Below are positions 31,154 through 38,842 of a stretch of DNA of 38,860 nucleotides, one piece after another (within the stretch, counting starts at the first letter, position 1; each line of letters starts with the position of its first letter). Source of the stretch: Lactiplantibacillus plajomi. GTDB taxonomy: Bacteria > Bacillota > Bacilli > Lactobacillales > Lactobacillaceae. Made by a program: the position numbers and the translations under genes. The stretch covers positions 1 through 38,860 of the forward strand of contig NZ_BJDZ01000028.1 of assembly GCF_005405405.1 (NCBI RefSeq), written 5' to 3'. The notes beneath the pieces are model-generated. The model searched no databases, had not been told where the DNA came from, and saw nothing but the letters and a program-made list of their open reading frames with translations.

Positions 31154-31606
31154 GTGGATGATGAGAACTTAGTTACGGATACAACGACTGATGAAGATTC
31201 ATTGGACGTGATTGAAGACGAGGTTCAGGAGGTTACCCTAACTTCAAGAACTTACAAGGTTACAAACGGTCGCATTATCGGCATGACGGATGACTTGGAT
31301 GCCATGGTGCAAGCCATTGATAAGATTATGCGGACAGAACGGTTCGTGTTTCCAATTTATTCGGACCAGTACGGCAACGATTTTGAGGAATTGCTGGGTA
31401 AAGACTTTGATTACGCACAAGTAGAAGTTGAACGGATGCTGACTGAGGCACTGGAAGCGGATGACCGAGTCGGTGAAGTGCAAGTGGATACGATTGAGCG
31501 TACCGATGCAAACACGCTAACCGTGACTGCGACTGTTAGCACGGTTCATGGCGATGTACCGATTGAGACGGAGGTGAACATGGGTGAATCCGGAACAATT
31601 AATTGA
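31154..31606 (+). CDS. DUF2634 protein, baseplate wedge gp25/XkdS-like
   Basis: A 150-residue protein of the XkdS/DUF2634 family, related to T4 gp25. It has TYKVTNGRIIGMTDDLDAMV, QAIDKIMRTERFVFPIYSDQ, YGNDFEELLGKDFDYAQVE and an acidic start. It joins sheath and baseplate. The start is GTG 31154, with GAGGTGAT upstream; the open frame upstream to 31100 overlaps the previous gene. Its end overlaps the baseplate J gene by 23 bases. Confidence 0.87.
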   Translation: MDDENLVTDTTTDEDSLDVIEDEVQEVTLTSRTYKVTNGRIIGMTDDLDAMVQAIDKIMRTERFVFPIYSDQYGNDFEELLGKDFDYAQVEVERMLTEALEADDRVGEVQVDTIERTDANTLTVTATVSTVHGDVPIETEVNMGESGTIN

Positions 31607-32732
31607 ACAAATCGAGGCGCAGGACTTTGACTACTATATGGACAAAGCGCTTGCGAACGTACCGGACACGGTTGATAAACGGGAGGGCTCAATTATCTAT
31701 GATGCATTAGGACCAGCCTGTATGGCCTTGGCTGAGTCCTCAATGAGTTTGGCCACCGTCGTTCGGCAAACATACACAGCCACCGCTCAAGGCGAATTTT
31801 TAGACTATCGTGCAGCCGAAAAAGGCACAGCCCGGCAAACGGCTACTGCCACACAAGTTAGCGCTAAGTTTACTGATTCAGACGGGCAACCAGTCACTAG
31901 CGTGGTCGTAGGTGACCGGTTTGCGAGCTTGGGTGATGAGCCTATTTTCTATCAGGTAACGGAACTCACTGGTGAAGGGTCAGCGTTGTTGACTGCTGAA
32001 ACCGCTGGGAGTGGGTCTAATGGCTATCGGGGTCAAATCTTGCCAGTCACACCAAACGATTCGCTTTCTTGGGCGGAAATTACGGATGTACCGGTGCCAG
32101 CTCGTGACGCGGAAACGGATGACCATTTGAGGGAACGTTTGCTGTCACCGGACACCTACAATGCATACGGTGGGAACGTAGCGGACTATGTGGCTATCTT
32201 ATCGAAAATTGATGACGTGGGCGCCGGGCAGGTTTATCCGGCGTGGCAAGGTGGCGGTACTGTTAAATTGGTGATTCTGGATAATGATTTGCGAGCAGCT
32301 AGTAAAGAACTACTAGCTACCGTTAAGAACTCGATTGATCCTGATGAGGTGACGGGGCAAGGCTATGGACTAGCGCCAATTGGGCATAAGGTGACAGTGG
32401 TCGCGCCAACAGAGTTAAGCGTTGACGTGACCACTACAGTCGAGGTTGATTCACAAATTACAATCAAGGCAGTACAAGCCCAAGTTGAGGCAGGAATTGC
32501 GGATTACTTCCAGAAACGACGACAGGATTGGGACGACGTGAATACTGCAACGGGACGCGGCTATAAATTAACGCTTTATCGAGCTCAAATCCTAAGCGAG
32601 ATTTTAAAAGTTGAAGGGGTGGTCAACGCGTCAATGCCTAAGTTAAACGGCAAGGACGCTGATGTTGACCTGGTCTTTACGAATTCGGTCTCACAACTGC
32701 CGGTAGTTGGGATGGTGACGCTCAATGGTTAA
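31584..32732 (+). CDS. baseplate J-like protein (XkdT/gp47)
   Basis: A 382-residue baseplate wedge protein of the baseplate J family. Motifs are KREGSIIYDALGPACMALAE near the start (~28-48), GEFLDYRAAEKGTARQTAT (~70-90), the middle RDAETDDHLRERLLSPDTYN (~170-190), GGNVADYVAILSKIDDVGAG, and the end VEGVVNASMPKLNG. The GTG start at 31584 has GGAGGTG nine bases upstream. Confidence 0.93.
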   Translation: MNPEQLIEQIEAQDFDYYMDKALANVPDTVDKREGSIIYDALGPACMALAESSMSLATVVRQTYTATAQGEFLDYRAAEKGTARQTATATQVSAKFTDSDGQPVTSVVVGDRFASLGDEPIFYQVTELTGEGSALLTAETAGSGSNGYRGQILPVTPNDSLSWAEITDVPVPARDAETDDHLRERLLSPDTYNAYGGNVADYVAILSKIDDVGAGQVYPAWQGGGTVKLVILDNDLRAASKELLATVKNSIDPDEVTGQGYGLAPIGHKVTVVAPTELSVDVTTTVEVDSQITIKAVQAQVEAGIADYFQKRRQDWDDVNTATGRGYKLTLYRAQILSEILKVEGVVNASMPKLNGKDADVDLVFTNSVSQLPVVGMVTLNG

Positions 32733-33279
32733 ACTAGCCGATTATTTACCAGATTACTATGATAATGTTCTCGAAACTGATTTACTAATGCAAACTGAGC
32801 AGAAATTATTCGATGGCCGGACCGATGAATTGGGACGCTTATTGATGAACCAATTTGTAACGCAGGCTGATAGTACGGGGTTATCTGTATTTGAGGCGGA
32901 ACTTGGCATGGATGTTGATCCCCATACACCCCTGGAGACGCGGCGGACAAATATCTTGTTGCGAGTGCTACCACCGCAGGCAATCACGCTCGGCTATTTT
33001 CGACAACTGGTGAATGCGCTCAAGATACCAGCCGATATTGTTGTTGACTCGGTTAGTTGTGTTGTGAAGACGTTAAGCACCGTGGGGGCGTTGACACCAA
33101 GCCAAGTGGTACAACTTAAGTTCTTAATGAATACCTACTTACCCAGTAACTTAGCCTATCAAATTAGTAAACAGGGTAATACAGATAGCAAACATGTTTT
33201 AAAGGTAGGTTTTGCAACGCATGCAAAGGTAACGGCCTTTGTGGGTGCAACGCCAATTGACTATAAGGGGGTTGGATAA
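32725..33279 (+). CDS. XkdU/YmfQ-like tail protein (DUF2313)
   Basis: A 184-residue protein with the start VKLADYLPDYYDNVLETDLL, FDGRTDELGRLLMNQFVTQA, TPLETRRTNILLRV and LKFLMNTYLPSNLAYQI. This is the pattern of the XkdU/YmfQ family that follows baseplate J in PBSX- and Mu-like phages (gp48 of Mu). It links the wedge to the fibres. It overlaps both neighbours, by eight bases and one base. Confidence 0.88.
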   Translation: MVKLADYLPDYYDNVLETDLLMQTEQKLFDGRTDELGRLLMNQFVTQADSTGLSVFEAELGMDVDPHTPLETRRTNILLRVLPPQAITLGYFRQLVNALKIPADIVVDSVSCVVKTLSTVGALTPSQVVQLKFLMNTYLPSNLAYQISKQGNTDSKHVLKVGFATHAKVTAFVGATPIDYKGVG

Positions 33280-34196
33280 TGGCGAAGTATAAAGACTCAG
33301 TATTGACCACAGCTGGCCTAGCGTTGGCCAGTAGCGCTTATGCAGGAAAAACGACGTTCAAACTGACTCGTACAACGACTACAGCTGAAAAATTGACGAC
33401 CGATAAGATTAGGCCTTTATCAGCGCTGCCTATTGAGAAACAAGAAGGGCTTATTACACAAGGTGATAGTGTAGTCACACATGATCATACTCTGATTACG
33501 GCAGAACTGTATTTTACAAATCAAGACTTGTCAGCCGGATACGAAGTTAATGCGATTGGCGTGTATGCACAGGAGACTGGTGCGGATGAAATTCTCTATA
33601 GTGTTATCATTGCAGACCAGCCAGAATACATGCCGGATTTTAGTGATAAAGTCCTAATGGAATTTAAAACGACCGTAACAATGGCGGTCGGTCAAATCGA
33701 TGCCGTTATTATCGAGATGGCAACTGATGGATTAGCAACACGACAATACGTCGACAACACATTAAAGCAAGCCAAATCGTATGCGGACACTGGTGATAGC
33801 CAAGCTCTAACCGCGGCAAAAGAGTATACGGATAGCAATTTGCCAGCAAGCTTGGATGATCGTAGCTTCGCAGTGGACATCTCAATGCTTAACGTGAATG
33901 ACTTTCCGCATTTTAGAGCCTGGGGTTACTACAACGGCGCCGGAATTGCGCAAACAACCGCTTATGCTGGGGTACCGCTGATGACGGAGTTCACCTTAAG
34001 CGTTGATTTAAAAGAAAATGGTGAAGTAATGATTCCTAAGCTGGTTCCGAAACAAATCGAAACGGCGTTGCCTGATTTTGATACGAGTAGCTTCACTGTG
34101 AGCGTAGCCAGTGACGGTGAGTGGCTGTACCTGATTTCGGAACCAGCAACAATCGGTATTCAGTGTTTGAATGCGAAATTTAAACGGGAGGAATAG
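33279..34196 (+). CDS. tail fibre / receptor-binding protein, collar type
   Basis: A 305-residue protein. Residues ~1-150 match the phage tail-collar fibre N-terminal domain (YKDSVLTTAGLALASSAYAG, GKTTFKLTRTTTTAEKL, AGYEVNAIGVYAQETGADEI, MEFKTTVTMAVGQIDAVI). A coiled segment follows (YVDNTLKQAKSYADTGDSQA), then a C-terminal domain likely to contact the cell. It is followed after two bases by the first G8 leader ORF. Confidence 0.85.
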   Translation: MAKYKDSVLTTAGLALASSAYAGKTTFKLTRTTTTAEKLTTDKIRPLSALPIEKQEGLITQGDSVVTHDHTLITAELYFTNQDLSAGYEVNAIGVYAQETGADEILYSVIIADQPEYMPDFSDKVLMEFKTTVTMAVGQIDAVIIEMATDGLATRQYVDNTLKQAKSYADTGDSQALTAAKEYTDSNLPASLDDRSFAVDISMLNVNDFPHFRAWGYYNGAGIAQTTAYAGVPLMTEFTLSVDLKENGEVMIPKLVPKQIETALPDFDTSSFTVSVASDGEWLYLISEPATIGIQCLNAKFKREE

Positions 34197-34198
34197 CA

Positions 34199-34306
34199 AT
34201 GAAAATTAGAACTACATTAGAATTTGTCGGGGGGGGCAAAAATGCTAGTTTAACAGCATTTTTAACCCCTTTATCATACGTGGATGGTGGTGTTAACCAT
34301 GGCTAA
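34199..34306 (+). CDS. 35-codon leader ORF with G8 tract, copy 1 (open)
   Basis: It starts with ATG after a strong GGAGGAATAGC site and encodes MKIRTTLEFVGGGKN then FLTPLSYVDGGVNHG. The three central glycines are written by a run of eight G (34229-34236). The stop codon overlaps the start of the next fibre gene, so translation of the two is probably coupled. An inverted repeat AAAAATGCT/AGCATTTTT lies after the G run. A homologous copy stands at 36050. The peptide may be structural or only a translational leader. Confidence 0.62.
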   Translation: MKIRTTLEFVGGGKNASLTAFLTPLSYVDGGVNHG

Positions 34307-35117
34307 CATCACTACGATTGACCCTGGCCAAGCTGGCTGGGACCGAGTTGCTAATAAGAACTTTGAAACTCTGGCCAATACAGTTGTTGGTGGGCGTAAC
34401 TACTTTAGCATGGCTAACTTTAACGCTAATAAGTTTGAAGAATCCGTGCTTAAAATGCCTTCGGTTATCTTGCAATTAAAACCGAATACTGTGTATACCG
34501 TTTCAACGACAATTCCGGCACGAACTGACTTAGACGACGCACAAGACTGTTTCGCAGGTCCGGTGGGTTTTCGTCCGGAATCGGGTGTTAATGGTGTTAA
34601 AGATACGGCTCCGCTAACGGTTACGACGGATGCGGTTGGTAAGCTGCAGGTTTCATACCGTAATACCAATCTGAGAGAGAACCACATTCAGGTTGAATTA
34701 GGCGATAAAGCCACTGACTGGCGGCCGGCCATTGAAGATATGGCACAGGTATCTGACACTGGTTGGCAAACGGAAGGTGTTGGCTTAGTTAACGGTGCTA
34801 AGGTCACTGATAGTAAGCCAAATAATGTGCCTATGTACCGTTTTGTTACGCTGACTGCTAATGGCGAAGAACTCCATTTATTATCGATTCATGCTGGCTT
34901 AACCGGTTTTAGTTCGCGTTCGAAAATCATTACTTTGCCAACGTCGGTACAGTCAGCGCTCGAGAACGTACAAGGTATCCCGTTTGGCGATGATTCGTAT
35001 CATGCCACTCTCTGGCTGAGCGCTAGCGGGCCAAATGTCTACTTCGATACTTACCAAGGTACGGCGCAAAGCGCACCATCAGGCGGGGTATTGATCAGCA
35101 CAACAGTAATGTATTAG
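34299..35117 (+). CDS. tail fibre protein 1 with GQAGWDRVAN N-terminus
   Basis: A 272-residue protein. The first ~25 residues (MANITTIDPGQAGWDRVANK) are shared with two other genes nearby and probably attach the protein to the virion. The middle (~35-155) has the carbohydrate-binding-like pattern LKPNTVYTVSTT to IQVELGDKATDWRPAIED, common in phage tail proteins. The last part, beginning DTGWQTEG (~157 on), resembles the end of the gene at 36151. ATG 34299 with GGTGGTG upstream lies inside the end of the leader ORF, so I infer coupled translation. A terminator follows. Confidence 0.82.
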   Translation: MANITTIDPGQAGWDRVANKNFETLANTVVGGRNYFSMANFNANKFEESVLKMPSVILQLKPNTVYTVSTTIPARTDLDDAQDCFAGPVGFRPESGVNGVKDTAPLTVTTDAVGKLQVSYRNTNLRENHIQVELGDKATDWRPAIEDMAQVSDTGWQTEGVGLVNGAKVTDSKPNNVPMYRFVTLTANGEELHLLSIHAGLTGFSSRSKIITLPTSVQSALENVQGIPFGDDSYHATLWLSASGPNVYFDTYQGTAQSAPSGGVLISTTVMY

Positions 35118-35142
35118 GTCGTCCATGTTGGGCGGCCTTTTA
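35116..35142 (+). terminator. rho-independent terminator after fibre gene 1
   Basis: AGGTCGTCC and GGGCGGCCT form a 9-bp stem (two T-G pairs) around ATGTT, followed by TTTT. It is only moderately strong and could attenuate transcription of the downstream fibre genes. Confidence 0.6.
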
Positions 35143-35162
35143 ATATAGAAAGGAAGCTCAAT

Positions 35163-35579
35163 ATGGCAGTCAATTTAACTGAAATCACACACGGTCAAGC
35201 CGGGTGGGATAAAACTGCAAATTCAAACTTTAACGCATTAAACCAAGATACTGGGTTAGTACGACTAACAATGGTGGGCGCAATCAAAGGCTTATACCAG
35301 GCAGAGAATGCACCACTTGCACGCAGGGTCAACGGTGTAGTGCATTTAACTTCGGGGATTATCTCCACGGGAACCATTCCTGCTGACACAAAGATTCTAT
35401 CTATGCCAGATGAACTACTTGGTGCCGATGGAGGGATTACCGCGTTATGTCAGGATGTCACTAATAAAGGTGCTTTTCCCGTCACAATTAAGACGGGCGG
35501 TTTGTTTGTGGCAAAAGACTTAGCATGTGGAACTAGTTTGAATTTTGCAGGGATCACTTATTTAGGAAAGGATGTATAA
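35163..35579 (+). CDS. tail fibre-like protein 2, short
   Basis: A 138-residue protein. Its N-terminal part (LTEITHGQAGWDKTANSNFN) is paralogous to the other two fibre genes, while the rest (VRLTMVGAIKGLYQAENAPL, GVVHLTSGIISTGTIPADTK, ILSMPDELLG) is different and beta-rich. It lacks the G8 leader found before its paralogues; AAAGGAAG lies upstream of the ATG. It could be an accessory fibre or receptor-binding variant. Confidence 0.75.
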   Translation: MAVNLTEITHGQAGWDKTANSNFNALNQDTGLVRLTMVGAIKGLYQAENAPLARRVNGVVHLTSGIISTGTIPADTKILSMPDELLGADGGITALCQDVTNKGAFPVTIKTGGLFVAKDLACGTSLNFAGITYLGKDV

Positions 35580-35580
35580 G

Positions 35581-35910
35581 ATGGCTATTTTGTACTATTG
35601 GGACGAAAAAAAAGAGCTCAATCACAGCGAGTTCTATCAAGATGAACTGCCAACGCCGATGCCGTCAAATGCAACTTCGGTAGCACCCCGAAACGGGCTG
35701 TATGAACCGATTACTTGGAATGGGGAGACATGGGTTGGCACCGATAAAGAGGTATGGTTAGCAGCTCATCCTGTATCTAAGCCGGAACCATCGGCACAGG
35801 ACAAAGCTAATGCTGCATTGGCTTTGCAAATTGCACAAAATAAGGCAGCTCAGGATAAGTTTAATGCGCAAACAATGTTGGCACTTGCACAGAATGGAGG
35901 AACTAACTAA
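35581..35910 (+). CDS. tail protein, XkdW-like position
   Basis: A 109-residue protein with aromatic start (AILYYWDEKKELNHSEFYQD), a middle that reads PRNGLYEPITWNGETWVGTD, and a long alanine/glutamine-rich helix at the end (QDKANAALALQIAQNKAAQD). Size, position before XkdX and the helical end resemble XkdW-type or fibre-assembly proteins. The family is not certain. ATG 35581 has AAAGG nine bases upstream. The stop codon shares a base with the XkdX start. Confidence 0.7.
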   Translation: MAILYYWDEKKELNHSEFYQDELPTPMPSNATSVAPRNGLYEPITWNGETWVGTDKEVWLAAHPVSKPEPSAQDKANAALALQIAQNKAAQDKFNAQTMLALAQNGGTN

Positions 35911-36047
35911 TGTTTTTTGACTATATCAAACAGTACTACACGATGGGGCTTTATACGAAAGATGATCTCAAAACATTAAAGCTTGGCGGCATGATGACTG
36001 CTGATCAGTATGATGAACTAGTTGGCGCTGCGAAAACGGAGGAATAG
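35910..36047 (+). CDS. xkdX: XkdX family protein
   Basis: A 45-residue protein with the complete XkdX pattern: FFDYIKQYYTMGLYTKDDL then VGGM-like LGGMMTADQYDELVG. XkdX proteins lie among the tail genes of PBSX-like phages; their role is unknown. GGAGG precedes the start, which overlaps the previous stop codon. The second G8 leader begins three bases after its stop. Confidence 0.85.
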   Translation: MFFDYIKQYYTMGLYTKDDLKTLKLGGMMTADQYDELVGAAKTEE

Positions 36048-36049
36048 TA

Positions 36050-36091
36050 ATGAAAATTAAAGCTGAATTAGAAATTGTCGGGGGGGGCTAG
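36050..36091 (+). CDS. leader ORF with G8 tract, copy 2 (interrupted by one base)
   Basis: It starts with ATG after GGAGGAATAGT, the same site as copy 1, and encodes MKIKAELEIVGGG before a TAG. The glycines are again written by eight G (36080-36087). If the run were seven G, the frame would stay open for 35 codons (GGARNVVTPVFLTFLSSVNG, then GVDNG) and would align without gaps to copy 1, 19 of 35 residues identical, ending across the start of the next fibre gene. TAGAAAT/ATTTCTA forms a hairpin at the place where copy 1 has a different one. Confidence 0.6.
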   Translation: MKIKAELEIVGGG

Positions 36092-36150
36092 AAATGTTGT
36101 AACACCAGTATTTCTAACCTTTTTATCATCAGTGAACGGTGGTGTTGATA

Positions 36151-36561
36151 ATGGCTAACATCACCAACATTGATTATGGACAAGCCGGTTGGGATCGAGT
36201 CGCTAATGAAAACTTTAAAGCGATTAACGCTGATATTACTGACACTGGCTGGATTGACTTAACACTTATTAATGGGTTCGCTAATCAATCGACAATTGGA
36301 AAAACAAGTATTAGAAAATTTGGGAAGCTAGTAACTTTACGAGTAGCACTAACTGGACTATCGCTAAAAAGCGTGGCCACTAGACTGCCCTCTGGTTTTT
36401 CACCTTTGCAACAGATTCCGATTTCATTAAGAGGAACTGAGGGGCGGACCTTTTCACTGACAGTTACAGGCTACGGTGAATTAAAATTTGAAAGTCCTGC
36501 AGATAATAACTTTGAGTCAACTGATTATGTTGGCGGCATTGTGAGTTGGATGACAGAATAG
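36151..36561 (+). CDS. tail fibre protein 3 with GQAGWDRVAN N-terminus
   Basis: A 136-residue protein. Its start (MANITNIDYGQAGWDRVANE) is nearly the same as that of the gene at 34299. It is followed by a domain (DTGWIDLTLINGF, FGKLVTLRVALTGLSLKSVA, TRLPSGFSPL) that resembles the end of that gene. It seems to be a short alternative fibre lacking the middle domain. ATG 36151 has GGTGGTG upstream and stands where a restored leader frame would end. Its translation may therefore depend on the state of the G8 tract. Confidence 0.78.
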   Translation: MANITNIDYGQAGWDRVANENFKAINADITDTGWIDLTLINGFANQSTIGKTSIRKFGKLVTLRVALTGLSLKSVATRLPSGFSPLQQIPISLRGTEGRTFSLTVTGYGELKFESPADNNFESTDYVGGIVSWMTE

Positions 36562-36573
36562 GGGTGATTGAAT

Positions 36574-36957
36574 GTGCTTTATCACTTAAAACATAATAGA
36601 TTTTGGTTATGGAAAGCGCTAGAGACGTACGGTCTCGGCGTTTATTTTTTAATCAAGCAAAACACTTTCGTCTTTGAGCCACCACGACCTAGCCTACTCG
36701 ATATTTTTGATGATCCGCCAGTAATTTTCATATTGGCTGTCATTGGTACGTTTGCGCTAGTCTACTCACTTTGGAATGTAAACTTTTCATATTATAAGCC
36801 GGTCATGACGGGGTTGCTAACCTTTGCATGGCTATTTTTTATGGTCGCGTTTGGGTTGCATGATTTTGCTATTCAAAGGTATGTCAGCTTTGAGAGTATG
36901 TATGCATTCTTTGTATTAGCATCCACGATTTTTGAGATTGTTATGGGAGATGACTAG
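36574..36957 (+). CDS. membrane protein with about three spans
   Basis: A 127-residue protein. A basic N-terminal part is followed by hydrophobic segments near residues ~53-68 (VIFILAVIGTFALVYSLW), ~78-95 (VMTGLLTFAWLFFMVAFGL) and ~105-122 (MYAFFVLASTIFEIVM). It lies at the start of the lysis block and could assist holin function, but the family is unknown. GTG 36574 is chosen because AGGGGTGAT stands at a proper distance; TTG 36568 is too close. Confidence 0.7.
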   Translation: MLYHLKHNRFWLWKALETYGLGVYFLIKQNTFVFEPPRPSLLDIFDDPPVIFILAVIGTFALVYSLWNVNFSYYKPVMTGLLTFAWLFFMVAFGLHDFAIQRYVSFESMYAFFVLASTIFEIVMGDD

Positions 36958-36959
36958 GT

Positions 36960-37157
36960 ATGAGTGACGCTGTTGCGGTAGCTTTGATAACCACGGTGGG
37001 TTCAGTCCTTGTTGCAATCCTGACTCAAGTGGCGACAGTCTGGAAAACCGCAAACAGCGACGATAAAGGGCTTAAGCAGGAGAATGAAGAACTCCGTAGG
37101 AAGAACAAAGAGTTACAAGAAATAGTCGATTACTATAGAAAGAGAGATGATAGGTAG
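36960..37157 (+). CDS. small membrane protein with coiled coil, lysis block
   Basis: A 65-residue protein with one N-terminal membrane span (residues ~5-27; VALITTVGSVLVAILTQVAT) and a charged coiled coil (KQENEELRRKNKELQEIVDY). Proteins of this plan next to holins can act as holin partners or antiholins (compare XhlA, which has the reverse order). The stop codon overlaps the holin start. Confidence 0.75.
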   Translation: MSDAVAVALITTVGSVLVAILTQVATVWKTANSDDKGLKQENEELRRKNKELQEIVDYYRKRDDR

Positions 37158-37441
37158 TGGAGCAACTAATTCAGTTAGTAAATAGCGGCACCATTGTATT
37201 GATCGCGCTGGGAACGTTTGCCATCGTATGGGGGATTAAGCAAACGCCGCTGAACAATAAATACTTGCCGGTTGCGGCAATCTTAATTGGTGCGTTGATT
37301 GGAGCGGTGTTCAGCTTGTTCGCTGGCGATGTTCAACCAACCGTGGGTTTAGTAGATGGTGTCGTTGCTGGTGCTGTTAGCGTGGGTGGGAACGAGTTTA
37401 TTAAGTCACTATTGCATGCGCTTGATGGAGGTGCTAAATAG
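37157..37441 (+). CDS. phage holin
   Basis: A 94-residue protein with membrane segments near residues ~10-27 (TIVLIALGTFAIVWGI), ~36-56 (YLPVAAILIGALIGAVFSLF) and a third hydrophobic stretch (~64-80). A short end follows. The layout matches small phage holins (holin 4/A118-like). It would form pores that release the endolysin encoded by the next gene, which begins directly after it. GTG start in an overlap with the previous stop codon. Confidence 0.85.
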   Translation: MEQLIQLVNSGTIVLIALGTFAIVWGIKQTPLNNKYLPVAAILIGALIGAVFSLFAGDVQPTVGLVDGVVAGAVSVGGNEFIKSLLHALDGGAK

Positions 37442-38515
37442 ATGGTATTACATGGATTTGACGTTGCCAGTTATCAAGCTGATATGAATGTGGGTAAAGT
37501 TCCAGGGGACTTTGTATTAGTGAAAGCGACTGAGGGTACTAATTATATTAACCCTGAATTTAGTAAGCATGTTAAGCAGACGGTTGCCTCAAATAAGAAG
37601 CTAGGTATTTATCATTTCATTCGTAATGACTCGAGTGTTAAAAAACAGGCCGATTATTATCTGACGACGATTAAGAAGTATATTGGTGAGGCCATGTTAG
37701 TACTGGATTTTGAAAATACAAAAGGATCAAGTATTCAAAATCAAAATGGAGTTAGATTAGCTAAACAATGGCTTGATTATATTTATAAGAAGACTGGTGT
37801 ACGCGCAGTATTGTATACGGGATTGAGTTGTGAGAATACGCTTGATTGGTCGTCTGTAGTCAAGTCAAATTACGGACTTTGGATTGCTCAATACAATAAC
37901 TACAAACCTGTGACCGGTTACACGCCGCGTGACTTGTACGGTTCGCTTAAGAATTGGGAAACTGCGGTCATGTTCCAGTACACGAGCAATGGTTATTTAA
38001 CTGGATGGACGTCAGGACTTGATCTAGATGTATTTTATGGTGATACATCGACGTGGGATAAGTATGCCAAGGCTACCAAGACGGTAACCGAAAGCAAACC
38101 TGTTCCAAAGCCTAAGCCAACCGCTACCGGGCCAAAGTGGGTTAAGGAAACAAAGACGTACACTCTTAAGACTGCAGTCAAGCTACGTAAGTCAGCTTCT
38201 ACAGCAGCGGGCGTCATTACAGTACTACCAGCCGGTAGTACGGTTAAGACTGACCGCGCCATTATCCAAGGCGGTTACCGCTGGGTCCGGCAACCACGAT
38301 CCGGTGGTTATGGCTATCTGGCAACCGGCCCGAAGTCAAACACTCTGGCCTATGTAAAAAGTGGTGTTGCTAAGACGTACTACAAGGTCAAGTCCGGCGA
38401 TTCATGGTGGGCGATTGCCAACTCAAATGGTATGACGGTCGGTAAGCTGACCAAGTTAAACGGTGCTACCGCCAGCACTATGATTCATCCGGGAGATAAG
38501 ATTCGAATTAAGTAA
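37442..38515 (+). CDS. endolysin: GH25 muramidase with SH3 and LysM domains
   Basis: A 357-residue lysin. The GH25 muramidase domain (residues ~1-205) has HGFDVASYQ (Asp7) and the catalytic pair in VLDFEN (Asp89, Glu91), plus YTGLS and the end LDLDVFYG. A proline/lysine linker (~215-230) leads to a bacterial SH3 domain (~235-300; VKLRKSASTAAGVITVLPAG, GGYRWVRQPRSGGYGYLATG) and a LysM repeat (~313-357; YYKVKSGDSWWAIANSNGMT, LNGATASTMIHPGDKIRI). It cuts peptidoglycan glycan strands at the end of infection. No signal peptide, so it depends on the holin. A strong terminator follows. Confidence 0.96.
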   Translation: MVLHGFDVASYQADMNVGKVPGDFVLVKATEGTNYINPEFSKHVKQTVASNKKLGIYHFIRNDSSVKKQADYYLTTIKKYIGEAMLVLDFENTKGSSIQNQNGVRLAKQWLDYIYKKTGVRAVLYTGLSCENTLDWSSVVKSNYGLWIAQYNNYKPVTGYTPRDLYGSLKNWETAVMFQYTSNGYLTGWTSGLDLDVFYGDTSTWDKYAKATKTVTESKPVPKPKPTATGPKWVKETKTYTLKTAVKLRKSASTAAGVITVLPAGSTVKTDRAIIQGGYRWVRQPRSGGYGYLATGPKSNTLAYVKSGVAKTYYKVKSGDSWWAIANSNGMTVGKLTKLNGATASTMIHPGDKIRIK

Positions 38516-38518
38516 GCG

Positions 38519-38560
38519 AAAGCCCGTATCAGCCAATTTGGTTGATGCGGGCTTTTTTTA
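38519..38560 (+). terminator. strong rho-independent terminator after the lysin gene
   Basis: AGCCCGTATCAGCC (38521-38534) and GGTTGATGCGGGCT (38540-38553) form a 14-bp stem with a 5-base loop, followed by a run of seven T. It ends the late operon. Confidence 0.93.
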
Positions 38561-38842
38561 TGTAAGTGCTAGTATTATGAAACTAGCACTTAGCGATTAT
38601 ATCCTTGACCACGTGTGGATAATGCATTTGATACATGTCTACGATATTACAGACAAGTTATTTGTGCAATCTTATGAACGTAATTGTAAGTTGAACGTTA
38701 ATTTCCTCAGGCAATTACGTTGGGTCGAGTGCAAGTATAAATTATGTATGAACCCTGCCTATGGGCCTAGAATAAAAAGTGTACAAGTTAAATAGAGACT
38801 CTGATTTAGTATAATTAAGGAAGTAAATTGGAGGATCAAATA
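38561..38842. other. AT-rich region after the late operon, no convincing gene
   Basis: A 10-bp inverted repeat AAGTGCTAGT/ACTAGCACTT (38564-38573, 38582-38591) opens the region. An open frame from ATG 38577 to 38795 (LALSDYILDHVWIMHLIHVY) lacks a ribosome binding site and has no recognisable domain. A TATAAT at 38810-38815 with a poor -35 (TTAAAT, 16 bp upstream) could start transcription of the following gene. No copy of the tRNA-Leu end, and thus no attR, is present. Confidence 0.5.

Noticed and set aside
38753-38761. CCCTGCCTA, an inverted partial match to the 16-bp repeat
   Set aside because: Only nine bases match, which is expected by chance in a window of this size.
38577-38795. 72-codon frame after the late terminator
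   Set aside because: No ribosome binding site, starts within an inverted repeat and has no recognisable domain. Kept only as part of the unassigned region.
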